The notes beneath the pieces are model-generated. The model did not search any database. It was not told the DNA's origin and was given only the letters and a program-made list of their open reading frames with translations. Below are positions 22,976-34,704 of a stretch of DNA of 64,000 bases, piece by piece. Location of the stretch: the NCBI RefSeq assembly GCF_002288925.2, contig NW_022098050.1:7768452-7832451 (forward strand), written 5' to 3'. The position numbers were made by a program, and so were the translations under genes. The stretch comes from Delphinapterus leucas. Lineage: Eukaryota > Chordata > Mammalia > Artiodactyla > Monodontidae. The first letter of the stretch is position 1. Each line of letters opens with the position of its first letter.

Positions 22976-23497
22976 ATTTTATAAGCTATTAAACCCTAAT
23001 GAGAAAATCAGGATCAGATAAACAAGAAAAAATTGGGATCAGATAAATGCAGAAACTATGAGTTTCATTTTCATTCTCTCTGTCAATGAACCTATAATTT
23101 TCCATAATTTTGAGTAAAATCAAAGGAACATTACAAATAGCTCTGGATAGTATTCTTTCCTTTCTTCATCAACTTACGATACCTTTTTACTCAAATGGGA
23201 AAATATTATGTTGGTTTCCATTTCCATTATCTTCAATTTCCCAAAAGTAGAAGGTAAAAACATGGCAGATATCCTAAAATCCTTTGCAAGAGTCAATGTG
23301 CTGTAAACATAGATATGTTATTCTTCTGTTTACTGAAACATTTGAGTACCTCATTGGTGGTTTTACAATTTGAAAATGAGTGAGCATTTTTATGGGAAAT
23401 CCTGGTTGAATTCATGGATTCTTATTTAGTCTTCTGCAAGAAGCCTTCTAAGACTTGAGTTCAAGGCTGTTCTATCCTGTTATTGTCATAGCTTTCA

Positions 23498-23537
23498 GGT
23501 CAGAGGCTTTGCTTTCCGGTCAGAGGCTTTGCTTTCC
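23498..23537. repeat. Perfect 20-bp tandem duplication
   Basis: GGTCAGAGGCTTTGCTTTCC occurs twice head-to-tail, at 23,498-23,517 and 23,518-23,537, without a mismatch. Confidence 0.98.
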
Positions 23538-23863
23538 TGATGGTAGTTTGACTGAGTTGCTTAGTTTGCATCACTGGTATCATGTGGGCCATGTGTGTTA
23601 GAAAGGAGGTCATCTGGATATTGTCATGTGGCATATTACCTTGATGGAACAGTGGAGTGGCCTTCATGTAGGCTCCCGCGGAGGCCATGAAAGAGAAGGG
23701 CTCTTAAACCAAATTAAGATGTACAAATCACACAGTTCACTAAGACAATTTAAAACACACAATGAGAAGCAAGGGGAAAGAGATGGGGTAGGTTCACACA
23801 CTTAGGACAGGGTACCAGTGGCAAAAGGACCACACCACCTGCATCCTAGGTTAGGCAATGGTT

Positions 23864-23882
23864 TTCTCTCTCTCTCTCTCTC
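23864..23882. repeat. (TC)n microsatellite
   Basis: Short uninterrupted CT run. Confidence 0.95.
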
Positions 23883-24123
23883 CTGCAACCATCTTCTCTG
23901 CTATCAGAGTGGTTATGAGGACCAGACTTGAAGTTCAAGCAAGGAGGATCACAGACAGAAGGGGCCCCAGGCTAATGGCACACATTACTCTACTAGAGAG
24001 ACACAGGGTAAAGAACACCTGACCACAGCTGTAGCTCACCAACAAACCTACTGAATAGTCATGGATTTTATCTACATTTTCTGGGTAGAGCACATGTGGG
24101 GCTGGAATGGGACTATACTCATG

Positions 24124-24208
24124 GATGTATGGTTGATTTAGAAAAATGGATGGTTGATTTAGAAACTCAATGGATTTAGAACTCAATGGATGGTTGATTT
24201 AGAAAAAT
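24124..24208. repeat. Imperfect tandem repeat, GGATGGTTGATTTAGAAA unit
   Basis: Three near-identical units (from about 24,124, 24,148 and 24,188) plus one partial unit near 24,171 that lacks the GGTTG part, separated by 'aat' or 'actcaat' spacers. This is a local slippage product with no coding sense. Confidence 0.85.
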
Positions 24209-24694
24209 GACACAGCTTCCAGCTATTTGTAATGAATATGATGTGGTCTTTCCATCCCTTTCTAACTCTCAATAGACTCTTGATTTTTTTCAATCATACA
24301 TTGCATTTATTGTATCTTTAACATATCTTACAGGTTACCAAATGACTATATATTTAATACATCTTCAGAATTCTGTCTATGTCTCTCAAGCTATTTGCTT
24401 ACTCATTATTTGTACTTAACATAGCGTCTAAATATTGCTACTATGTTAAAGCTACTAGCTCTACTTGCAATTTATGCTTGACACTTCTAATGAGTTTCAG
24501 ATATCCTATTTGTTTTACTCTGGGACCACTAGTGGATGAATGAACCCATCTGGACTTAAATTTACACATCTGTAAAATGAAGTGGAGGCAGGAGATCCTG
24601 GAGACTCAGCCTTTTTGTCAATGGTGCCCCTTGTGCAATTCTCCTTGGGTTAGATAACCTAGAATGTATAAAAGCAAAACAATGAAAAAAATAA

Positions 24695-24736
24695 GCCTTT
24701 GTTTTCCACATCGTCACCAATGTGGAAAACAAAGGC
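24695..24736. repeat. Perfect 17-bp inverted repeat with 8-nt loop
   Basis: Left arm GCCTTTGTTTTCCACAT (24,695-24,711) is the exact reverse complement of 24,720-24,736. The loop is CGTCACCA. No terminal-repeat element or target duplication is recognised around it. Confidence 0.97.
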
Positions 24737-25214
24737 CATAGGTTGTGAATGTAGAAGGTGTTACATTGATCATTTTACGTTGAATAATATTTGTCATTTT
24801 ACTGTGATGGCAATGATATCTTACACTGTACCAAACTATACTGTTAAAGTGCTTTGAGTTAAATTACATTTGCCGACGACCAAAGTCACCGTGTAAAGTA
24901 AATTACAGAAGATAATGATGCCACTTTACAGACAAGGACATAATCAGGGGAAATGAAATGACATGTGCTAATTTCAGGCCACTCATTGACTGGACCATGT
25001 CCTTACAAATAAATATCTTTATTACAAGGGGAGCTAACTCATAGCTATTTGTTTTTCTTTAACACACTTATTTTCTGGCTCTGATCCCACATTTACCAAA
25101 CAAACTTCCAATCTAGAACTTTGTTTTCTGTTTGAGTGCTCGGGGTAGTCAGATCAATCTGGATGCCAGGATATTATCCAGACAACTATGTTTCTTAGTC
25201 AATATTGCTACGAA

Positions 25215-25345
25215 GACTCCTAATAAACTATAAGCTCAATGGATACAGGGATCAAATCTGTTGGACTACTATTTTATCCTCAGTGCCTTGCACCATGCTT
25301 GGTGCTTTGTCAGTATTAAACAACTGTTGAATGAATGAATAGATT
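25215..25345 (-). mobile_element. L2 LINE 3' end, antisense
   Basis: 'ctataagctcaatggatacagggatc', 'cctcagtgccttgcaccatgcttggtgc' and 'caactgttgaatgaatgaat' follow the antisense L2 3'-end consensus (cagtgcctggcacatagtaggtgctcaataaat...gttgaatgaatga). Confidence 0.75.
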
Positions 25346-26145
25346 AACTAATGAGTAAGAAGTCAAAACCTGAAAGAGAAGGCTGAATTTCTCCCTTTTA
25401 AATGTACCTAGCAAGCCAACATAGAAACTAATTCAGAAACTAAGCTATAGTGGAATGTCTGGTGTTTTCTTCCCCTTGGGCTCTGACTCCCTTTTTACTA
25501 CCTGCTGGGTTGAGGAGGAATCCAACCTGGTACCCAGACGTAGCTATTCTTGTACCTAGAGGCAGTTATTTCTCTCCAGAACTGATATGTCCTGCCAGGA
25601 CCTGACTGGCCAGTGATGAGTGACACCTGGCGTCATGAATACAAAGAAGCTCTTGGAACTCTGAAGTGCACCAAAGACCCACGCTGCACGCCAAGGGAAA
25701 GAGAACATCATGATCTCTCTTCGGGATACTAACTTTCTGCATGGTTACCAAAGCTGTCTGAATATAACCCAATGCCATAAAAAGTTCAGGAATAAAGCTT
25801 ATTCACTTTTCCACATTTCCCAGGATACATGGTATGGCCAGATCAGGATATAAATTTGGTTTTAAAAAACACCATGCTGTCCTCAAAAATCCCTCCGCTG
25901 ACAAAGCGTGTCAGAAATCTGACTCTTCTTTTTGGCAAAAGTTCTCTCCCATGAGACTCCAAATTCTCTCATCTAAATGATCTCAGGCACCTCATTCCTC
26001 CAGTTCTCAAGGCTAAATCTTTATACTGAAAACAGCAGAAGCCCTCTCTCTTTATTCCTTCCTCTATTCTCTCCCACCCCCAAATGCCCCACTCAGAACA
26101 ATAATCTGGGAAATTTGCTCATGCTTTTGATTACTGATCAGTAGC
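25346..26145. other. No gene seen
   Basis: Single-copy DNA. One 70-codon antisense open frame at 25,566-25,778 has no motif or splice context that I would trust. Confidence 0.4.
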
Positions 26146-26149
26146 AAAA

Positions 26150-27112
26150 TACAGCAGAAAAATGCTGGCAGGAGTGTAAATTAATACAACTGCTTTGGAA
26201 AACTGCTTAGCAGTATCTATTAAAGAGCAAAATTTGCATACTCTGTGACCCATTCATAGGTATATGTATGCATAAAAGAAATGCATACACACATTTATCA
26301 AAAGATATATTCAAGGATATTATAATACTTTTTGTAATATCTCCAAACAAGAGCGTACACAAAAGTCCTTCAACAGTAAAAAGAAAAATTAACCATGGTA
26401 CGTTCAAACAATACAATATCACAGAGAACTAATTGTTGCCAGTGGAGAGGGGGAAGTGGGGGAGGGGCAAGATAGGGGCAGGGGATTAAGAGGTACAAAC
26501 CACTATGTATAAAATAAATAAGCTACAAGGAAATATTGTACAGCACAGGGAATAGAGCCAATATTTTATAATTACTATAAGTGTAGTATAACCTTTAAAA
26601 ATTGAGAATCACTATGTTGTACACCTGAAACTTACATAATATTGTAGATTATACCTCATTAATAAAATAAAATATATCCAATATTTTAACAATAAAAATT
26701 TAAAAAACAAAAAAATAGAATATTATGTAGCCATGAGAATGAATAACTTACAACTACACACAAAAATGTGGATAATTATCACAAACTGTTGAGTGAAAGA
26801 AGCCAGACACAAAGAGAGTACCTATACTGTATTATTCCATTTATACAAAGTTAAAAAACAGACAAAACTAATCTGTGTGGTTAGAAGTTAGGATAGTGCG
26901 TAGTAATAGTGGGTACCCTTGTGGAGAGGGTAGTGACTGGAAGGAACACTTCCAGTCCCTTGGAACCTTCTAGAATGCTTATGATATTCTATTTCTTTAT
27001 CTGGGTGCTGATTATACAGATGTGTTCAGTTTGTAAAAATTTATTGAGATGTACATTATGATTTATGCACTTTTTTATATGTACAATGTACTTCAATAAA
27101 AGGTTTTTTTTA
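26150..27112 (+). mobile_element. Old L1 ORF2 3' end and 3' UTR, split
   Basis: 'tggcaggagtgtaaattaatacaactgctttgg' and 'agtccttcaacagtaaaaag' on the left, and 'tagaatattatgtagccatgagaatgaat', 'gagtgaaagaagccagacac' and 'atgtacttcaataaaagg' on the right, are consecutive parts of one old L1. They are separated by the inserted L1 tail at 26,425-26,715. Confidence 0.75.
26425..26715 (+). mobile_element. L1 3' UTR tail nested in an older L1
   Basis: A G-rich start (26,438-26,485), then 'gattaagaggtacaaaccactatgtataaaataaataagc', 'attgtacagcacagggaatagagcc', 'gttgtacacctgaaacttacataatattgta' and an A-rich tail. This is a severely 5'-truncated cetartiodactyl L1 3' end. The old L1 resumes at TAGAATATTATG right after the tail. 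Confidence 0.7.
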
Positions 27113-28730
27113 AAGAAAGCCAAAATAAAAAGAACTTTTACTCTGAAGGAGAAAATATGGCAGTAAATACACGTAGGGTGAACAATAAGTAACATTAAAA
27201 TGGGTGAAAGTTAAAAGTGAGAGTCATAACTTTTTATATTTAAATGTGAGTTGCCAAATCTTCTATCTTGATAAATGATAAAATACTTCTTCTACCCCTC
27301 CTTACCTGGTACCTCCTTTCCTCTTCTCTATTTATATTGGATGTGAATTTTGTATCAACCATATGAAAATCTTAATGGATTTTTATTAACATTGCTCTGA
27401 ACAAAAGATACTAGTAGTTGGTTTTCAAATATACACATATACACATTCAAGCACAAACTAAAGAAAAATTGATAAAATCAAAGTTCTACTGAGACTGCCT
27501 ATTTGTTAATTACTAATTAACTGATCTGATCGAAAGAAAAATGGTGATTGTCAAGTCTCCCCAAGCATTTATCTGTCCCCTTTCTGGAAGGGAAGGATTG
27601 AAATGCTAAATCACTCTTTATAAAAGACATCATTCTTTCATAAGGAGTAAGAAATCCAACACTAAGTGTAATGACATTTTCTGTCTCTGTGTTTACTTTG
27701 CTACTTTGCCTGATTAATGTTCTAATAAGAAGAGGAGGGAGAAGTGAGGAGAGCAGCTGATGTAGAAAGGATTAATCAGTCCCAGAAGACTCAGGATTCC
27801 AGCGTACTCTAGCTTACTATATATACCGTCTTAGGAAGAATAAGACAATTTTGCCAAAACTTCTGCATGGAAGATTAGAATACCCAAGTGTAACCAAAAG
27901 AAGTCAAAGATAAGGCTGATGCAGTTGAAAGGATTTTCTTACAGTTTCCCAGTATTGCCATGCTTTATTTAACGCAAAAACTGTAAACTCTTAATCTTGC
28001 AAAGACCTTAGGGAAAACCGTCCCAATGGCCATATTATACTGTAGGAGAAGCAAAATAGTTTTCTTCAATGCTGAAATCTCCTTTCAGGAGAATGTGTTA
28101 CCTATGAAAATTAATGTCAAAATCTTTGTGCAGATTTTAACTATGTGGCATATAGTTTCCTGCAAGCTTTCCAAAATCAACAATATATACTGTATTTGTC
28201 TTAAGCAAGTATCGGCAGCCCTAGTCCACAGACAGAAAGAGACTAAGTTATTAGCCTGACCCAAACTAAACACAGTACATCCACCTAACACTTATATTGC
28301 GAAAGTGTCCAGATGATTGAAGAAAGAGAGATTGAAATGTACATTGGTTTCCAGAGAACATGGCCATCTACTAGCATTTCTTTGGTCTTATTGAATAGGT
28401 TGGCTAATGACACTGTATTTTCTCCTCAGAAGATTCCCACCGCCCCCCAGTCCAAGAAGCCATTTCTTTTCTGTTAGAAAAGTTGGGTGATTTCAATACG
28501 CCTCACTGGGCAAACCACTCTGGTGGATCTATCTAACAGAATTCTTTTCACCTGGAACAGCACCTTTTGTAGTTGACTCCTCTGATGGGCCCTATTTTTA
28601 GTCTCAACCTTAAATGTGGGCCACTGTCCTCTGCCTCTGCTGCAAGAGACAGAAACTACCATCGAAATCAATCATGGCATTGCCACATCATGTACTGATT
28701 GTATCACTGTTTATTTAGAAGCTAACCAAC
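27113..28730. other. Single-copy DNA, no gene seen
   Basis: No repeat recognised and no exon-like frame. Open frames at 28,026-28,291 overlap on opposite strands and show no motif. Confidence 0.45.
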
Positions 28731-28734
28731 TTAT

Positions 28735-28910
28735 CTTCCTGAGGCGGTGTAAGGCGGGGCAAAGTGTGTGGGATTTGAAGTCAGAGGATCGGGATTGAAA
28801 CCTGGCTGAGATGCTTATTTATTTAATTTCTTTAAATGTACAATGAGGAATGTTATCAATAATTCCAAAAGCGCAGAGTATCTGTAAGGATTCAGTTATA
28901 ACTATAGGGA
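28735..28910 (+). mobile_element. MIR SINE
   Basis: 'gtgtgggatttgaagtcagaggatcgggattgaaacctggctgagatgc' is a decayed MIR 5' half. It is followed by an AT-rich version of the core and 'gagtatctgtaaggattcagttat'. Confidence 0.75.
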
Positions 28911-29715
28911 GAAATTTTTGTATATATGAAAGCAGAAGACACCAGCCTCCGAGTTCACCTGAAACCCTTCCTGAGTTTGGTTCCCACCTAAAGCACCTGA
29001 GGCTCCCTGCTTCTCTGCCTGAGCGCTTTCTCTGGATTTACGGGAGCTTGCTTAGGTGTACAACAGATATAACAGGATGATGCAGAAAGTTGATGCCGCT
29101 CAGGACAACCTTCAAACAACTGAGGATCAGAGTTGGTAAAGAAACGCCCAAGATTCTGGAGTATATTTCATTTAGTTTCCTAGAGGGTACCCAGCAGGAT
29201 TGAGCCCCCGTAACCATAGCAACCTGTTCTTTAACATGCCCTCTGTTGACTTTTCTCCTCCCATGTCTCACTTTCTCCGTTTCCTCGCTTATGCGGCCTT
29301 GGATCACCTCCCAAATAAAATATATCTCAAGGTTTGCTTTGGGTGGGGAGTGGGGATGGGACATATCAAGAGAGTGGTAGTGGTTCTTGAATTGCTGGGT
29401 GAATTCACTCCTCCACACCCCTACCCCCAACCTCTCCAAACCAAAGGGAAAAATCTTTCCCAGCTTCTATTTCTGGGTGGAGGGTATGCTGCTGCTCTGG
29501 CTTGTCTGAAGGCTCAAAGCCCTGATTCAGCACCTGAGGTGATTCCAGAATCTATCTTTTGACTGCAGCAAGTCTTGAGAGACCAATTGCAGAAATTCAC
29601 AACCAAGGAATGGGACTTATTATGACTCTTTTATCATTTTGATGAATGTTTTAAATGTACTTTTTTAGGAAGATTATTCATAAGTTGTCCCAATTTTATA
29701 TTTGTACTAATTAAT
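28911..29715. other. Single-copy DNA, no gene seen
   Basis: Two overlapping opposite-strand open frames of 120-133 codons (29,038-29,562) are the longest outside repeats. They have no recognisable domain and lie in a locally GC-rich stretch, which explains their length. Confidence 0.4.
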
Positions 29716-29719
29716 GACT

Positions 29720-29955
29720 CATGTATTCAGTTCTTGCGTTTATTCAATGAACATTATAGAGAGTTTCCTATGTGTCAGACACAGTGCTGGGCAGTGACGA
29801 TACAGCAATAAAGACAGCATATGTGGACCATGTTCTCATGGAACTTAGATTCTAGGAGGAGATACAGACAATAAGCTACCCATTAGATAATCTACTTTTT
29901 AATTTTAATTGTGATAAGTGCCATGAAAGATAATATATCAATTTGATTGCGCTTC
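29720..29955 (+). mobile_element. L2 LINE 3' end
   Basis: 'gtgtcagacacagtgctgggcagtgacgatacagcaat', 'catggaacttagattctaggaggagatacagacaataagc' and 'ataagtgccatgaaag' keep the order of the L2 3' end in sense orientation. Confidence 0.8.
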
Positions 29956-31071
29956 TGAACTTCTAGAGACCAAACACTATGCAAACCAACAAAACAGAAT
30001 TACTGATGTATTCTTAGCCTTCATGAAGTGGTCACCATACCCTTTACCTATATAGTTTTATTTCCCTCTTTGTCTAACAGTGGAAGAATATAGTGCTGCA
30101 TGTTTCTGTTTTGTTACTCTTAACAGCACAATGACTGTCATTGCTATTACCTGGTTCCAAGAAGCTGTTACTGCTGCCTATAGTGGCAGAATGAATTACT
30201 GATGGGGTTAATCTTCTCCCAAATAATTTAGGCCTTCTGCAATTTACAACACTAAGTTTCACAAGTGTGTATTTACTACAAAAACCTCCCCTTTTGGCTT
30301 TCATAAAAGCTGTAGGAGACATTTGTTACGTTGTCCTGTCACCCTATATAATGTTAAATATAATAGCGATGGTTTAATGTCATAAAACATAGCGAGGAAG
30401 ACTGCTGAAACTTGAGTATAATCAGTTTATTCCAATTCTAGTTTAGGTGAAAATTTATTGCTAGATCTCCTTTTTAAGAGCTGCTTTGGTTATTTAATAT
30501 TGATCTCAAAATGATTAAGAAGTAGAATGCTATTGATCTTTAAACAACAACAAAAAAAAGTCCTTGTAATGAGAGTAAGAACCAGATTGCAAAATTCTTA
30601 GGTTCTATTACAGAAGTAGATTTTAATGGTCCCCATTAGCTGCTAGAGTTGCATTCACAAGCTACATAGTTCTTTTGCTTAGGTTGGAAATTCTTATAAG
30701 GGAAAAAGTTCAGTTTATTAACTGTGGAATGAAAGACATGTATATAAATGTTGATATTTTTGAAGAGCATGTAATATAACTAGATTTGACTATGACCACC
30801 AATGATTTAGATCTAAAGTCATTAACTCATCACTAAATCTTAGAAAACTCCTGTGGAGGAGGGGGTCGGGGGAGGCATACAAAGATTCTTCCTAGTTCGG
30901 GCTTCCTGAATTGTTTTCTGGTTGTGCCCATGTCCTGATATTCCTTGAGCTGGAGTGACCCATATAGTTCTCCTGATGCTTTAAAGACATTTCCTATTAC
31001 TTGGAGAGAAATATCAAAGAAGAATTCACTGTGACATCTTGTTGATTCAGGTTAAAAAAAAAAAAACCCTA
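29956..31071. other. Single-copy DNA, no gene seen
   Basis: AT-rich, no recognisable repeat or exon. An A-run at 31,054-31,066 adjoins the SINE. Confidence 0.45.
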
Positions 31072-31273
31072 GGGCTTCCCTGGTGGCGCAGTGGTTGAGA
31101 GTCCGCCTGCCGATGCAGGGGACAAGGGTTCGTGCCCCGGTCTGGGAAGATCCCACATGCCACGGAGTGGCTGGGCCCGTGAGCCATGGCCGCTGAGCCT
31201 GCGCGTCCGGAGCCTGTGTTCCGCAACAGGAGAGGCCACAACAGTGAGAGGCCCGCGTACCGCAAAAAAAAAA
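31072..31273 (+). mobile_element. CHR-2-type SINE (centrally deleted form)
   Basis: Head GGGCTTCCCTGGTGGCGCAG, B-box-like 'gggttcgtgccc', the diagnostic 'gggcccgtgagccatggccgctgagcctgcgcgtccgg' middle, then 'ggagaggccacaacagtgagaggcccgcgtaccgc' and an A-tail. The near-consensus sequence shows it is young. This form is abundant in whales and dolphins and is my main taxonomic clue. Both sides have A-runs followed by CCC, so the target duplication cannot be resolved from the tail. Confidence 0.96.
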
Positions 31274-32174
31274 CCCCAAACCTAAATTTTCTAGATAACC
31301 GAAATGTATTCCATTCATAAAACAATTAGTCTGTTTTAGATTAAAACCTTACCAGAAATTTCCTTGCCTTTCTTTCCTCAAAGAAGTAGGTTTCTTGGGA
31401 TCATTTCTGGCTTCTCTGCTCTATTTCAGAAAAAGGTCTTCTTTGTAAGCAGCATGTTTGTACAACATTGTAAGTACCTGTACTTGTCTATTTCCCCTAT
31501 AAAAGCCTCTTCATTCCATGACTAAGGATTTTTGAATGGGCTATTTTGTTTTATTTTTATTTTCACCTTACATAAACATTGGGTTCACTCTTTAGGAACT
31601 AGTATGTGAATGTTTTTCTTGTCTCCATTCTTATCTAAAATCCTCCATTCCCCTAGATGTTGCTCAGGACCAGATTTTTTAACATCCCAGCGCTAGGCAA
31701 GTACAGAAATTCTTATCCTTAAGTAGACCCTTAACTTATAACAAATTCCACAACCACCCTAGCAATGAAAATAAAGAAACTAGTACAAAAATTGGTCACA
31801 TCAACTTATAATTCAGTCCCCATTCCTTTGTATGATTTCTGTACCACCTGCTGAATTCTAAAAATAATTTTTTTCAAAGCAGCTGTCGATTTAAAAGAAA
31901 TCTTCCTTTGCCACACTCTTCTAAATTTTAATACCAGTGATAAAAACCACCAGTAGAAATGTAGCTTTTTAAATTAAAATTCTCGCCTTTCCTGAGTTAC
32001 CCCATCTGTGTACAGGTATATACATCAATGTGCCATTTATACTCAACTTGCTTATCAGGATGGATAACTATAAATAAGGCAAAGATGGAAGCTGAGAAAT
32101 TAAAGTCAAAATTAAATGGCAATTTTATAATAGAAATTTTACTCAATTTCTAATGTCTGAATTAAAATTAAAGT

Positions 32175-32229
32175 CTTCACCTTTCACCTGTGGTAAACTT
32201 TAAAGCTTCACCTTTCACCTGTGGTAAAC
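32175..32229. repeat. 24-bp direct duplication, 31-bp period
   Basis: The 24-bp word that starts CTTCACCTTTCACC and ends GTGGTAAAC is perfect at 32,175-32,198 and 32,206-32,229, with a 7-bp spacer (tttaaag). Confidence 0.97.
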
Positions 32230-33529
32230 AGTATTTACAGTTACATCTTTGAGCCCTGTGTTGTATTAGCTATAAGGAGTTTGAAAGAGAAAAGGAAGTG
32301 AAGTCTACCAGAAGGTTTGTTTTCTCTCTTCAGAGGACTTTGGTAATGAAATTGGCTATACTCAGTGTTCCAGTTTCAAAGGACAACAGCAGTGGTAATT
32401 TCTGCAGTGGCTAATTAAATTTCATCACCAGGTTCTAACATCCTGGCCATCCATTGTTACCAATTCAAAAGATGTGCTTTTTGCTTTCAAAAGGATCTTA
32501 TTATTAAATTGGAAAGCAAAGTACCTTTGGCTTTAATAAAAAATATCTGAAGAGGTATTTTATTACTTGAGGATTCACACCTTGTTGTCTATCTTTCTGT
32601 TATTTATACTTATTAACAAATTCCTGCCGCTCTAAATCCTAGCTATATTCATATGCTCAATATAGTTTTATTCCCATTATGTTAAACAAATATTAGCTTA
32701 AAATTACAATAGCAATAGTGATGAATACAATTCTAAGTGACTGCTGATCTAATAGTAAATATTTTCCTTCTTTAAAATTCCCTTCTTCAGGCCTCTTTTT
32801 TCAACACCATACACTATAATATGGACCATCTAAAACTTTCCAAGCTAACATGGCATTATACATTTTATTAAGTGGATTCTGATTTAAAGGACATCCTGAT
32901 AAAGACTGCAGATGAGAGGAATCCTTCACAAAGACAAGAGATTATTTAAATGAACGTTACAATTAGGAAGTACATTGATAAGGACATCAGAATTTGAGAG
33001 ATAGGAGATTAACAAAACCTACTAAATAAACATCATCCATTTAAAGAGCAGGAAGTTTTATTTTGATTTTAGTGATTATTACAGGGTAAGAATCTAAAAG
33101 AGCTGGAAGAGAAGAAATCAAAGAAACCTTCATCTTCACTCTATTGCTTCTCAAGGACATGAGAGATAAGCAGTCTCTGAGGTCCAGGTTGGGAGGAGAC
33201 ATTCATAATTATCTGAAGCTGCTACTCCCAGAGCCAGTCACCTGGAGAACCTGCAGGTCATTGAGCTCTCTGAGGCAGGCAAGACTAAAACCCACACTTT
33301 CCAAAGGTTTTCCTCCAGATCACTCTCACTCTTGCTGACGCCCAGCCTCTTTCTTGTGGAAACATTCTCTTTTGTTTGTATGCTTTGCTCAAGTAAAATG
33401 GTTTATAGGAAGTCATGTAGCCTAGGATTCATCGTCAATGGGAATGGCAATGATGACCTTGCCTTGGAAACTCAGGTAAGAGTCAGATGCTCTTGAATTT
33501 CTGAGAATAATCTCTCTCCCTTACATGTG

Positions 33530-33531
<2 letters not shown>

Positions 33532-33572
<41 letters not shown>

Positions 33573-33596
33573 GTGTGTGTGTGTGCGTGTGTGTGT
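33532..33596. repeat. (TG)n microsatellite with CG interruptions
   Basis: About 32 dinucleotides, interrupted twice by GCG (TGCGTG). Such runs are potential Z-DNA formers. Confidence 0.98.
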
Positions 33597-34309
33597 CTAA
33601 CCACAATGACCTCAGGACCAATGGGAGGATGTCAGTGAGAATTTGTGAGAGGAGTGTAGGAGAGTGAGAAAAGACGGCTTCTCAACTAGATGTTGATGCC
33701 TTGATGTGACGGAATACTCACATTCCGTCAAAGCATTTTAGTGCTGAATTTCCAACTATCAGCACCTGAATTCCTTCGCCCAGGAAAGTTCTCTGGTCTT
33801 CAGAGCCTGCTTTGTCCACCTTTGGGACAGGCTTGAAGTGCCCTGGAGTCTTCCCTCACCCATACCACCTGCTAGAGATAGGTCTCAACCAATGATTGAC
33901 AGGAGTTGGAGTGTAACTACACCAGTTCCTTCATACCTCTGATGCTGAAGGTGAGTTACTTGTGAGCTGTCTATTCTAGACTGTCTCCTAGAGTTTGCTA
34001 GTGGGCTTATGCTCCAGTTTTGTGAAAGTCCTGACCAATGTGATAGCATAATAAAATATACAAACAAAGTAACAGACAAAACTTTCCCGAAGGCAGGGGA
34101 AAGCTATTATCTGCAGATACATATTGATGCTTCACTTAAGAAAATCAACTGAGAACCTTTAGAATTAAAGAGTTCCATAAAATGCCAGGATAAAGATACA
34201 CTTGCATACATATCAGAAAATACTACTGAAGTTAAAAGATGAAATCAATAATAGTATCAATATCATGAAACCCAAAAGGCACAGCTCTACCATGAAAATG
34301 CAGAATCTC

Positions 34310-34700
34310 TATGAGTAAGACTGAACAAGAGAAAATATTTGAAAAAAAACTACAGCAACATACCATATTGCTGAATGAGAAAATCAAATGCTTTAGAGAG
34401 TACATTTCTTACCAAAATCATTTAAAAAGGTTTAACTCAATCCCAATCAAAATTAATATATTTGTAAATAGGTGCAGTTATTTTAAAGTTTAGCAGGAAG
34501 AGTAAATAGGCAAGAACAATTAAAAAGTATAAGAATATTATAAAAATTTCAAAATTTACCATAAAGCTACAGTAATCAAGACAATGTGATATTGGCAAAA
34601 GGACAGACAGATAGATCAATGGAATAGAATGGAAAGCCTAGAGGCAGACTCTGGGAAAGCCCAGAAATACAGTCAACTGACTTTGCAATTGAAAGTTTTA
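34310..34700 (+). mobile_element. Old L1 ORF2 fragment
   Basis: 'caatcccaatcaaaattaatat' and 'ccataaagctacagtaatcaagacaatgtgatattggc' are the nucleotide signatures of the ORF2 blocks that read A-I-P-I-K and [12 protein letters not shown] in younger copies, here heavily decayed. Confidence 0.7.
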
Positions 34701-34704
34701 TTGA

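Larger units (their letters stand above)
22976..25210. other. Single-copy DNA with small local duplications
   Basis: No gene is visible. It contains the tandem duplications at 23,498 and 24,124, a TC microsatellite at 23,864, a partial MIR-like 'acacatctgtaaaatgaagtggagg' at about 24,564-24,590 and the perfect inverted repeat at 24,695. Confidence 0.45.
31274..34305. other. Single-copy DNA, no gene seen
   Basis: About 3 kb with no young repeat. It contains the duplication at 32,175 and the TG microsatellite at 33,532. No exon-like frame with splice signals stands out. Confidence 0.45.

Noticed and set aside
24124..24208. Regularly spaced short repeats as a CRISPR-like array
   Set aside because: Units differ, spacers are 3-7 bp, and the genome is mammalian. 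This is tandem slippage.
25566..25798. GC-richer segment ending in AATAAAGC as an LTR or terminal exon
   Set aside because: No TG...CA ends, no repeat partner in the window and no coding frame with a domain. The evidence is too thin.
29038..29562. Overlapping 133- and 120-codon open frames on opposite strands as a possible gene
   Set aside because: No recognisable domain, no splice or promoter context, and the two frames mirror each other in a locally GC-rich stretch where stops are rarer.
31047..31325. Antisense open frames of 88-92 codons, repeated at 53,258-53,779 and 57,226-57,517
   Set aside because: All fall on the GC-rich body of CHR-2 SINEs. Recurrence reflects the SINE, not a protein family.
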